Source of the DNA: Shinella pollutisoli
GTDB lineage: Bacteria; Pseudomonadota; Alphaproteobacteria; Rhizobiales; Rhizobiaceae
Length of the DNA stretch: 64,000 bases
Direction of reading: 5' to 3'
Assembly (NCBI RefSeq): GCF_024609765.1
Contig: NZ_JANFDG010000013.1
Span: 62,001-126,000 of the forward strand
Part shown: positions 1 to 7,465 of the stretch, piece by piece
Layout: each line of letters opens with the position of its first letter
Position numbering within the stretch: the first letter of the stretch is position 1
Translations under genes and position numbers: made by a program
The notes under the pieces: generated by a model
Told to the model about the DNA's origin: nothing
What the model saw: the letters and a program-made list of their open reading frames with translations, nothing else
Databases searched by the model: none

Positions 1-3000
1 CGTCTCCGGTCTGCCGGCGCTCGAGTTCCAGCGCGGCGTCTCGCCACCGGCCCTCATATCCGCGGAGGATGGGGCCGAACGGGCCTTCGTCTACGTCACG
101 TCGAGCGTCCGGCTGCCCGTCCGGGCGGCGGCGTCGAGCCGATGCGTCACCGGCGTCCCGCTGGTCTCCGTCCTCGGCGCGTTCTCCGGCGGCAGCAGCA
201 AGTAGGTCTCCCTGACCATCTGCCACGCCTCGTCGGGCTGGAACCCGCTCCGTTCGAGCTGATCCACCTCGCGATACGTCTGCTCGGCCGCGTCCTTCAG
301 CGCCGTTTCCAGCGTCCCGGCCGCTTTCAGTTCCTGGTACCGGTTCGGAAGGTGTTCCTTCCAGTGCTCGCGGCCCAGGCTGATCCAGTTCTGCAGGTTC
401 ATCGATCGTGCTCCCGATCTTGTCGACGTCGGCGGCTTCCACTTCGGCCGCGCTGGACATGCCGTCGAACGCAGCGGCGCGCGGATCGTACTTGACCCCC
501 ATATACCACGATTTCAGGTAGGGACGCGCACCTTCGCCGAGGTCCGCCAGCATCGCTTTCGCATATGCGGCGAAGGTGCGCGCCCCTTTCTCGATGTGGT
601 AGCCGGCGAGCGTGATGCCCGCTTGGAGCAGCTCGGGGTCGATGCCGCTGTTCAGCGTGTTACCGGCGAGCTTGCGGCGGAGCAGCGCTCGCGCCTTCTC
701 GGCCGCGTCATCGGTGAAGATCGTGTTGGCGGAGATGTCCGGCTTGGGCTTCGCAGGTGTTCTGGCCGCCTTGGTCTTGGTCGCTTCAGGCCCCGGGCGA
801 GACTGCGACAGCTCCTGGTAAGCAGCCTCCTGGGTCGAGGCCCGGATGACGCGAGCCTTGCCGTAGCGCGCGGCGGCATATCCCATGTAGTAGGGCTCGA
901 TCGGGTCGACCCCGCCGCGGAAATACGGCACCTCCTGGTGCGTTGGCGGGCGCCCCGCCTTCTCGTCCAGCCAGCCGCGGACCATTTCGTAGGCCACGGG
1001 ACTGTCCGGATGCGGAGTGCCCATCTGGCTCTGTGCGATCTCGGCGTAGGCCTGCCTGAATTCCTTGGAGCGCAGAACGTCTCGTACCTCGGACCTGCTG
1101 ACGTCGGAGCGTCTCTCGCGCCCGGTATCGCGCGGCTCAGCCGGCGACGGCTGGTGTTCCTTCGCCTTCTCCCGGATCTCGAAGCGCTTGCCGTTCTGGA
1201 CGACGTGATGCGTGTCTCCGAGCTTGCCTCTCGCGATGTGGGCCTCTGCCTTCTCGCGCGAGGCGAACCATTTCGTCGCGAAGGGCTCGGCGGTCTTGCC
1301 GGACCGCAGCCACGCCTTGAAATCCGCCATGGTGGTCGGCGTGATCGAGCCGAGCCCGGTCCAGCCCTTGGTGTAGTTTTCGAGATAGGCGGCGCGCGCT
1401 TCCTCCTCGTTGGTGTAGCCGGCCATGACCTTGTGCTCGTCGAACCGGCCGCGCGCCGGATCGCGCTGGTCGACGACGAAGACCGGCGCGTCATCGTCGA
1501 TCGCCTCGGTTCCCGGCTTCACGAAGATGTCGATGTGATCCTTGTCGCGGCCGACCGTGCCGCGGATGTAGCCGTAATGGCTCTTCATCGTGACGGACCA
1601 GGCCTTGCCGGAGGCAGAGACGCCCTTGCGCTCGGAGCCCGCCGGGTTCTCGATCGAGATGTCGAGCCCGCCGAGCCTGATGCGCCCGACCTTATAGTTT
1701 CCGGCCTCCTTCTGCGCCTGGGACGGCTCGGGCAGGTCGTTGGCCGGCGAGGTGGCGGCCTCGTGCGCCGCAGCATCCGTCACCGTACCGATGTCGCTCG
1801 CGATCCGCTCGGCCTCGCGCTGCGCGTCGCGTACGGAGAGCAGCTTGGCCTTGATGCCCGGCGTGAGGTTCCGCCACATGACGCGGTCCGGCCGCTTGAC
1901 GCCGGCTCGGGCCAGCACGTCGCGGCGCCCGACCTGGGTCAGGTCGACGTCCCACCACTGCGCGCCGTCATCCACCGCGCCCGGCGCCGAGGCCTCCTGC
2001 CGCGCGCGGGCCGCCTGGCGCTGCTTGAGCAGTCGCTCGTTGACCGCGTGCATCTTCACGGGCAGGCGGGATTTCGCCTCCTTCGCGGCGCGCTCGGCCC
2101 GGTACCGGTAGTCATCGGCCATCGCGGCGATGTCCTCGACGGCGACGCCGAAGGCGTCTGCGAGCCGCTTGCGCTCCGCGGGCAGGACACTGGCCATGTC
2201 GACCTGAGAGGTGCCGCCGAGCCGCTTGGCGATGACCTGCTCGCGGGCGAGGTCGTAGAGCCGGGCGTGGTTGTCGTCGGGCAGCACAAGGGTCTTGTCG
2301 CCGATACGCCGGCTGTTCGGCCCGGCGTCGCCGATTTCGCGCTCGACCGGAGGGTTGCGCTCCAGTTCCTGCGCCTCGACCTCGGACGGAGTGAGCTTGC
2401 TGACGGAGAGCCGATCGACCGGCACCTGCAGCGCGGTCCCGTCGTCGTCGACCACGACGGCCTCCCGCCCGTTCTCCTCGTAGCGCTCGATCCGGACCGC
2501 GCGGCGGCCTGTCTCGGGCGTGTCGATGATGACGCGCTCGCCGGGCCGCGGCCGATAGGGCCGCTTCTCGTCCGCCGGCATATCCTCGGTGCTCGGCGGG
2601 ATTTCCGAGGTCGTGACGCCGGGCTGCGGGTCGAGAGGCTCTAGCGCCGGGTCGCCCGATTCCACGGGGAGGGGATCGGCGCGGCGGGACGGGTCGGCGC
2701 CGACCGCGGGTGCGATCTGCGTGATGTTCTCGATCGGGACCTGATAGATTTCGCCGCTGCTGCTGTCGATGATGACCGCCTCGTCGCCCTCGTAGCCGTC
2801 GATCCGCGCCATGAAGGGGTCGAGCCCGTCCGCGTCGACGCGCACCGTCGCGCCGATCTCCGGCCGTCCGTCCGCCGTCACGCCGGCCCCGGTCGTATCC
2901 AGCGGCGCCGTGACGGGCGCCCTCTCGCGCTCGCGACTTGCGGCATGATCGACGGCGCGACGCAGCGGCCCGCCCCGGGATTCCGGGTCCGGCAGCTCGC

Positions 3001-5416
3001 CGGCAGTCCCGGTCTGTGCCGGCAGATCAATATCGCTTCCCGCGCTCGGGCTCGCGGCACCGCCGGCGGCCCCCATGCCGCCGCCCATGACGCCGCCCGC
3101 CGCGATACCGCCGGCCACGGCCTCGCCGACGCCTTCGGTCAGATCCTGGTCGGGGTTGACGGTCTGCACCGCCCGGTTCTGGGCGATGGTCTGCGCGGCG
3201 CCCTGCGGCGCTTCCTCGAGCAGGCCCTCCGCGACGGCACCCCGGGCCGCACCGCGCAGGATCCGCTGCGCGACGGTGCCGCCGACACCTTCGGCGAGGA
3301 TCTTGGCAAGGGCGCGGTCGCCCATGCCGCCGAATGCGCCTGTCGCCGCGCCCGCCATCAGGAAGGCCTGCACGCTGGCGTCCTCAGTGACGGCCTTGAT
3401 CGCCTCCTCCTGCGACATGCCGCCGGCGACCATGGCCTTGACCGCGTCGGACTGCGCGACGAGGTCGGCCGGCAGTCTTGCGATCTGCTCTTTTACCGCG
3501 ATCGACGCGTCGGCGCCGCCGAGCATGCCCTCGGAGATGGCGCCGGCGATCGTCGCGGTGCGGGCCGCAGCGGCGGCGGCGGCACGCTGGCTCGTACCCG
3601 ATGCGACGGCCGACAGATACGAGCCACGGGCCAGCACGCCGCCGGGCAGCATGGTGACCACCGTGCCGGGCGCGCTCTCGCCGACGGCGCGGAGATAGCT
3701 GCGCGGATCGCTCCAGGCCGGACCGAAGGTACCGCGCTCGCTGTCCCACCAAGTCTTCGCGTCGGCCTCGGCCTGCGGTGCGGTGACGGAGGCGCCGGCC
3801 CGCTCGGAATATTCGCGGAGCCGCTGCGCGACCGGCTTGCCGGTAACCCATTCGTCGATCGCGTCGAGGGTGCTGACGACATGGTCGCCGACGCCCGGGA
3901 TCATACCGACGGCTTCGCGGACGGCGAGGCCGAGGTTCGCGTTGCCGGTGCCGACGATGCGACCGACGTCGCCGCCGACGCCGCCGGACCGGTTCTCCTC
4001 CTCCCAGCGCTGCTGCCACTCGGGCAACTCGTCTTCGTCAATGAGCTGGTAGCGGTCCGGGCTTTCGGCGGCGAGCTCGCGCTGGAGGCCGCCCGCCGCG
4101 TCGTTTGCCGCCGCGATCCGGGCGTCGGCCCGCTCGCGCTCGGACCGTGCTGCAGCCTCTTCCTTGGCTTGGCGGATGGCTTCGGCCTCGGCGGCGAAGG
4201 GGTTCTCGCCGCCGTAGATCCCGAGCGCGTCGGCCGGCTTGAAGTTCTCGTCGATGACGATGGACGGCCGGGACGACTGACCGTCTGCGACCTTCGCGGA
4301 TATCGCGCCCGGATTGGCGGCAATCTCGCGGAACCAAGCCGGCGCCTTGCTCAGCCGGGCGTTCGTCGTATCGTGCATGAACCAGGCGGAGCCGTCTCCG
4401 CGCTGATCCTTCATGTCGACGTGCAGCATGTCGGGCGAGCCGGAATAGGTCCCGAACCGCTTCACGCCGCGCGCATGGAGGCGGCGCACGAGTTCGGCGC
4501 GCTCGGCGTCGCTCATGCCGCGCATGGAAATGTCGGCGGCGGTACGATGGCTGTGCTGGCCCGGCGACTTCTTGCGCCGCTCGACGCGATGGCTGGGCGA
4601 GCGGTATCCGGACGTGATCGTGAAATCGCGTCCCAGCTCTGCCGAGGTTTCGGTGAGGATCGAAGCGAAGGCGGGATTGATCGCCTCCTGTCCGGGGTGC
4701 ACGAAATTCAGCCTGCCGCCGCCGCTGTTCTTCGCCGCGGGCTTCTCGGACACGAGCCGGGCAAGCCCCTTCGCCTTCGGGTTCGGGACGCGAGCCCCGT
4801 CCCTGCCGGCGAGCGCCGGCTCGTCACCTGTGTCGAGGCCGAGCGACACCTGCTCGGGTGCGATCTCCTCGATCGCCTCCGCGGCGTTGCCGGGCCGCTT
4901 GCCGGAGGCGTAGAAGATATGCCGCCCGATGCGTCCGGTCTCGGGCATTGCCTGCGACCAGTCGGGTGAGACGCTGCTGGCATGGTAGTGGTCCGCGCCG
5001 CCGGTCGGGTCAGGCACGGTTCCTCCGAAGACGCCGTCGACGATCGCCGCGGCGCGGGCGCGGGTCGCAGGATCCTGCTGCGCCTTGCGCACGTCGGCGC
5101 CGGGGTTCTCGTAGCCGGTGAACTGGCGCGGCTCGCGGACGATCTCCCCGGCCGACTTCCCGCGCACGCTGGCGCGGTTTCGGATGACGCTCGCGACGGC
5201 CGCCATGCCCTCGTCGCCCTCGCCGACGGCCTCGGCGATGACGGTGTCGACCAGGTCGGAATAATCCCGGTCCGACATGCTGGGAATCGGAGCGGTTCTG
5301 GTCGCGGACCCGGTCTGCTGCTCACCGCCGAGGCCGAACGTCGGCGTCGTGCCGCCATAGAAGTTGAGCGGGTCGTTCCATTCGGCGTCGCCGCCGAGAC
5401 CGAGGACGATGGGCAT
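1..5416 (-). CDS. Giant polyvalent virion protein with cell-wall hydrolase domains (partial, C-terminus outside window)
   Basis: The frame opens at ATG 5416 (AGGAG eight bases upstream) and I find no stop before the window edge, giving at least 1,805 residues. Domains in order: SleB/CwlJ-type hydrolase about 48-165 (Glu62; later a GADHYHA motif); M15/DUF882-type peptidase about 240-335 (TSGYRSP, then LHVD near 331); alanine/glycine-rich, membrane-active-looking stretch about 480-800; two similar small beta-rich modules near 850-890 and 955-1005, which look like an internal duplication; an inorganic-pyrophosphatase-like module about 1226-1340 (GRDKDHIDIFVKPG); and a block near 1560-1665 shared with other polyvalent phage proteins. 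Such proteins are usually carried in the capsid and ejected with the DNA; the N-terminal hydrolases would open the wall. Frame behaviour near 91-402 is odd (see findings). Confidence 0.85.
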   Translation of the reverse strand, partial: MPIVLGLGGDAEWNDPLNFYGGTTPTFGLGGEQQTGSATRTAPIPSMSDRDYSDLVDTVIAEAVGEGDEGMAAVASVIRNRASVRGKSAGEIVREPRQFTGYENPGADVRKAQQDPATRARAAAIVDGVFGGTVPDPTGGADHYHASSVSPDWSQAMPETGRIGRHIFYASGKRPGNAAEAIEEIAPEQVSLGLDTGDEPALAGRDGARVPNPKAKGLARLVSEKPAAKNSGGGRLNFVHPGQEAINPAFASILTETSAELGRDFTITSGYRSPSHRVERRKKSPGQHSHRTAADISMRGMSDAERAELVRRLHARGVKRFGTYSGSPDMLHVDMKDQRGDGSAWFMHDTTNARLSKAPAWFREIAANPGAISAKVADGQSSRPSIVIDENFKPADALGIYGGENPFAAEAEAIRQAKEEAAARSERERADARIAAANDAAGGLQRELAAESPDRYQLIDEDELPEWQQRWEEENRSGGVGGDVGRIVGTGNANLGLAVREAVGMIPGVGDHVVSTLDAIDEWVTGKPVAQRLREYSERAGASVTAPQAEADAKTWWDSERGTFGPAWSDPRSYLRAVGESAPGTVVTMLPGGVLARGSYLSAVASGTSQRAAAAAAARTATIAGAISEGMLGGADASIAVKEQIARLPADLVAQSDAVKAMVAGGMSQEEAIKAVTEDASVQAFLMAGAATGAFGGMGDRALAKILAEGVGGTVAQRILRGAARGAVAEGLLEEAPQGAAQTIAQNRAVQTVNPDQDLTEGVGEAVAGGIAAGGVMGGGMGAAGGAASPSAGSDIDLPAQTGTAGELPDPESRGGPLRRAVDHAASRERERAPVTAPLDTTGAGVTADGRPEIGATVRVDADGLDPFMARIDGYEGDEAVIIDSSSGEIYQVPIENITQIAPAVGADPSRRADPLPVESGDPALEPLDPQPGVTTSEIPPSTEDMPADEKRPYRPRPGERVIIDTPETGRRAVRIERYEENGREAVVVDDDGTALQVPVDRLSVSKLTPSEVEAQELERNPPVEREIGDAGPNSRRIGDKTLVLPDDNHARLYDLAREQVIAKRLGGTSQVDMASVLPAERKRLADAFGVAVEDIAAMADDYRYRAERAAKEAKSRLPVKMHAVNERLLKQRQAARARQEASAPGAVDDGAQWWDVDLTQVGRRDVLARAGVKRPDRVMWRNLTPGIKAKLLSVRDAQREAERIASDIGTVTDAAAHEAATSPANDLPEPSQAQKEAGNYKVGRIRLGGLDISIENPAGSERKGVSASGKAWSVTMKSHYGYIRGTVGRDKDHIDIFVKPGTEAIDDDAPVFVVDQRDPARGRFDEHKVMAGYTNEEEARAAYLENYTKGWTGLGSITPTTMADFKAWLRSGKTAEPFATKWFASREKAEAHIARGKLGDTHHVVQNGKRFEIREKAKEHQPSPAEPRDTGRERRSDVSRSEVRDVLRSKEFRQAYAEIAQSQMGTPHPDSPVAYEMVRGWLDEKAGRPPTHQEVPYFRGGVDPIEPYYMGYAAARYGKARVIRASTQEAAYQELSQSRPGPEATKTKAARTPAKPKPDISANTIFTDDAAEKARALLRRKLAGNTLNSGIDPELLQAGITLAGYHIEKGARTFAAYAKAMLADLGEGARPYLKSWYMGVKYDPRAAAFDGMSSAAEVEAADVDKIGSTIDEPAELDQPGPRALEGTPSEPVPGTESGRDAGNGAEGRGRADVSRGGSARTERVPARRGVADGQGDLLAAAAGERAEDGDQRDAGDASARRRRPDGQPDARRDVDEGPFGPILRGYEGRWRDAALELERRQTGD
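91..402 (-). CDS. Phage protein segment in a second frame inside the polyvalent gene
   Basis: A 103-residue ORF starting MNLQNWISLGREHWKEHLPN lies wholly inside the polyvalent gene, in a different frame. Its composition, codon choice (GC-rich third positions) and look (balanced, helical, tryptophan-containing) are those of a real protein, while the polyvalent frame across the same bases is a biased Gly/Ala/Arg string. As I recall, very similar segments occur in the C-terminal part of related polyvalent phage proteins. Either this is a separate nested gene, or the polyvalent frame has shifted twice, at about 403 and about 91. Beyond 91 the polyvalent frame again looks real (GPFGPILRGYEGRW). 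Confidence 0.55.
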   Translation of the reverse strand: MNLQNWISLGREHWKEHLPNRYQELKAAGTLETALKDAAEQTYREVDQLERSGFQPDEAWQMVRETYLLLPPENAPRTETSGTPVTHRLDAAARTGSRTLDVT

Positions 5417-5600
5417 GCGCGGGCTCCTGATCGAGAGCCGCACTCATGCGCGGAACGGACAACAGCCGTTATAGATTGAGGCGGAGGAGTTGGGAAGCGC
5501 GAAGGCCGACCGGCTTCACGACGAACTACGCCCGCCGTTACAAGATGGCGCCCCGCCATCCGTCCGGGGCGCCTACCTCCGAAGCGTAGTGCGGGAGATT

Positions 5601-6053
5601 CTACCCGAAATCGACATCCTGCGGCGTGAATTCCGTGACGAGTTTCTTCGCCTCCGCCGGCGCGTGGCGCAAGATCGCTTCAAAGTCGGACTGTTCGAAG
5701 CGCTCGGAAAGCTGAATGTATTCAAGGGCGTAGCGCAGCTTCATGCGGACCGCTCGCCCACCAAACTCATCCTCCATCTTGCAAAAAGTAAGATTCTCGG
5801 ATTTCTTCTCGTCGCTGTTGGCGTCGATGTATTTCGAGACCGAATCTACAAACGCAGCGTCGATAGCGTAGACGGACGAAAAGGGGTCGCCGCCGTAGAT
5901 TTCACGAGCCGTTTGCTCATGAAATATGGGCTCGATGCGATGCTGGTAGGCGAATGCCAGCGCGCTATCAAAGCGATCCGGTGCTTGGATGAAGCCCAGG
6001 AGGAAGGACTGGCGTTTGGTTTCGTAGAGCGCGCGCAGCAAATTGTCGTTCAT
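5601..6053 (-). CDS. Hypothetical prophage protein, 150 aa
   Basis: Family not recognised. The protein begins MNDNLLRALYETKRQSFLLG and looks genuine: mixed helical sequence, balanced charges, no low complexity. AAGGA lies seven bases before the ATG. Third positions are less GC-rich than in neighbouring phage genes, so it was probably acquired separately. It sits between the polyvalent gene and a lower-GC block of opposite polarity, where a P22-like phage would carry coat and head-completion genes. No signal peptide or membrane segment is visible. The overlapping plus-strand frame (5490-6098) is judged a shadow because its composition is poorer. Confidence 0.75.
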   Translation of the reverse strand: MNDNLLRALYETKRQSFLLGFIQAPDRFDSALAFAYQHRIEPIFHEQTAREIYGGDPFSSVYAIDAAFVDSVSKYIDANSDEKKSENLTFCKMEDEFGGRAVRMKLRYALEYIQLSERFEQSDFEAILRHAPAEAKKLVTEFTPQDVDFG

Positions 6054-6123
6054 TTGAAATCCTTTCTGAAAAACGGGATTGCAATTGCTGATAGATAAGA
6101 ACTCGTTAATTGAGCTTCAAGTG

Positions 6124-6258
6124 ATGCTCTGCACTAGCTCCGCAACGGCCCTTCTCCTGTCGCTGCTCGCCTGCCTAAGGCGTTCCCTATGGTGGATCGT
6201 GGCCGCCGCCGTGGCGAACGCTGGCGCGGCGGCCATGGTTCTCGTGACGCTGATCTAG
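6124..6258 (+). CDS. Small hydrophobic ORF, 44 aa, ending at an in-frame amber codon
   Basis: ATG 6124 opens a 44-codon frame with a strongly hydrophobic core (residues about 8-43: LLLSLLACLRR, then WWIVAAAVANAGAAAM), resembling a signal-anchor or one to two membrane segments. It stops at TAG 6256-6258, and the same frame then continues for 75 more codons (next entry). It could be a small phage membrane protein, or the N-terminal part of a gene broken by a nonsense mutation. No strong ribosome-binding site is seen. Function unknown. Confidence 0.4.
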   Translation: MLCTSSATALLLSLLACLRRSLWWIVAAAVANAGAAAMVLVTLI

Positions 6259-6486
6259 CTTGTTGCCTCCTGTCGCAGCGTCACCATCCATCTGCCGATG
6301 CGTGGCACTGGACGACGGGCAGCAAACTCGGACGCCAACCAGTTCATCAACTTCGTCGAGTGCGAGTATCGCTGGGCAGCTTCTGGCGAGCCGGTCACCG
6401 CCATTCTCCCCGCCGAAACTACCGTCTTTCTGTCCGTCTTGCTCGTTTCCGGCCAGATGTCGCGGATGAATGCCATTGGTGAATGA
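6259..6486 (+). pseudogene. Downstream continuation of the 6124 frame after an amber codon
   Basis: Directly after TAG 6256-6258 the same frame stays open for 75 codons to TGA 6484-6486, with coding-like content such as DANQFINFVECEYRW and an internal ATG at 6298. Read together, the two parts would make an anchored protein of about 120 residues with an N-terminal hydrophobic region. This suggests one gene interrupted by a single nonsense codon, but a short independent ORF from 6298 cannot be excluded. No family recognised. The bases from here to 6618 contain no better candidate. Confidence 0.35.
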
Positions 6487-6618
6487 CGCGACCAACCCAT
6501 CGCATTTTACCGATTGATTTGACGTACCATTGAAAACTCTATGGTTGAGTGCGCATGGGCATGACACCTTGATAAGCAGCATGATGTCGCTGCGAGCATT
6601 TTCTTCAAAGGGTTTACG

Positions 6619-7185
6619 ATGTTAGTTGCCTCAGTCGGAACAGCATTGCGCATGAGCGATGCACCTTCGCGCGTCCGCGAGATCGGAAGCACTCACCAGC
6701 CCACGAAACCGGCGGTCGATTCTCCTGCTTCCGGTTCGCCTGAAAGCCTGAGGACCCAAGGCATAGGAGGCCTGACCGCTTTACTGACCGCTGGCTCTGA
6801 CGGGCAATTGGACTCGGCTTCTCAGATGGAGCAAAGCCAAAAGGAGCAGATGCGGATGCAGCTCGACGCTATCAAGACGCTCGTCGAGGCATTGTTGAAC
6901 GCATACCGTGAGATCAGAGATACCCAGGATCAGGCGAAATCGGACATCGTGCGGTCGGATATCCCTGCATACCTTGGAGCTTCAACGGCTCGTGACGAGG
7001 AAAACAGGACCTTTGTCCGAAACCTTGTCGACGCCAACAATCGTGGCATCGGCCAACTTGTCGACGCGGATCTGAACGAAGAGTCCTCCAAGCTGAAGGC
7101 TCTGCGTGTCCAGGAACAACTGGCCGTGCAGTCGTTGGGGATGGCGAACAACTCAACGCAGAGAAGCGTCCCACTCTTCCAGTAA
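6619..7185 (+). CDS. Prophage protein with a flagellin C-terminal module
   Basis: 188 residues from ATG 6619 (AAAGGG upstream; ATG 6652 is an alternative start). Residues about 132-188 closely follow the conserved C-terminal D0/D1 helix of rhizobial flagellins: a GIGQLVDADLNEESSKLKAL block, then QEQLAVQSLGMANN and a terminal LFQ. Residues 1-130 do not look like flagellin: Ser/Pro-rich at first, then helical and Gln-rich; the conserved flagellin N-terminus is absent. The C-terminal helix of flagellin packs with its N-terminal partner and interacts with the FliS chaperone and export gate, so the product might be a decoy or an assembly poison. It could also be a recombined host remnant. It lies in a lower-GC block opposite to the virion operon, as expected for a moron. 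Confidence 0.75.
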   Translation: MLVASVGTALRMSDAPSRVREIGSTHQPTKPAVDSPASGSPESLRTQGIGGLTALLTAGSDGQLDSASQMEQSQKEQMRMQLDAIKTLVEALLNAYREIRDTQDQAKSDIVRSDIPAYLGASTARDEENRTFVRNLVDANNRGIGQLVDADLNEESSKLKALRVQEQLAVQSLGMANNSTQRSVPLFQ

Positions 7186-7274
7186 CTCGTCGACTGGTGG
7201 TTATTCGGCCCCTTTAGGGCGTGACAAAACCGGTGGGAAGACTGCGGAGACGGGCACTCATGCGCCCTGGTGGA

Positions 7275-7457
7275 TCAGTCCGCGTGCGGCCGCTGCTCGG
7301 TGGGCCGCCGGTCGCCCTCCGCATCGACGATGCGGATCGGGCCGTACTCTGTCTCGAAGCCGAGCTTGACGCAGCGGCCCGATTTCTCGTCGACATGGAT
7401 TGTGCCGACGCCTTCGATCTGGACCTGCTGTCCCACCTTGACGGTCAATCGCAGCAT
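7275..7457 (-). CDS. CsrA-like RNA-binding protein, 60 aa
   Basis: The start MLRLTVKVGQQVQI, a central strand TIHVDEKSG and a third strand CVKLGFETEYGPIRIV match the three leading strands of CsrA/RsmA (family pattern MLxLTxKxG...I, then G..V.LG). CsrA binds GGA motifs in mRNA leaders and alters translation or stability. The ATG lies eight bases after the scaffold stop, so it is cotranscribed with the virion genes. The last 12 residues are polar and specific to this protein. The C-terminal helix region differs from cellular CsrA, so the assignment rests on the N-terminal 45 residues. It may tune late phage translation or interfere with host motility and carbon control. Confidence 0.6.
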   Translation of the reverse strand: MLRLTVKVGQQVQIEGVGTIHVDEKSGRCVKLGFETEYGPIRIVDAEGDRRPTEQRPHAD

Positions 7458-7465
7458 GCCGTGGC

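Noticed and set aside
596-4969. Two long plus-strand frames (596-2644 and 2945-4969)
   Set aside because: Antisense shadows of the polyvalent gene; the minus-strand frame shows recognisable hydrolase and pyrophosphatase-like motifs.
5490-6098. 202-codon plus-strand frame opposite the 150-residue hypothetical gene
   Set aside because: The minus-strand protein has a better composition and a ribosome-binding site.
6187-6582. 131-codon minus-strand frame
   Set aside because: Irregular composition rich in His, Gly and Ser, no ribosome-binding site, and the plus-strand split frame is more coding-like.
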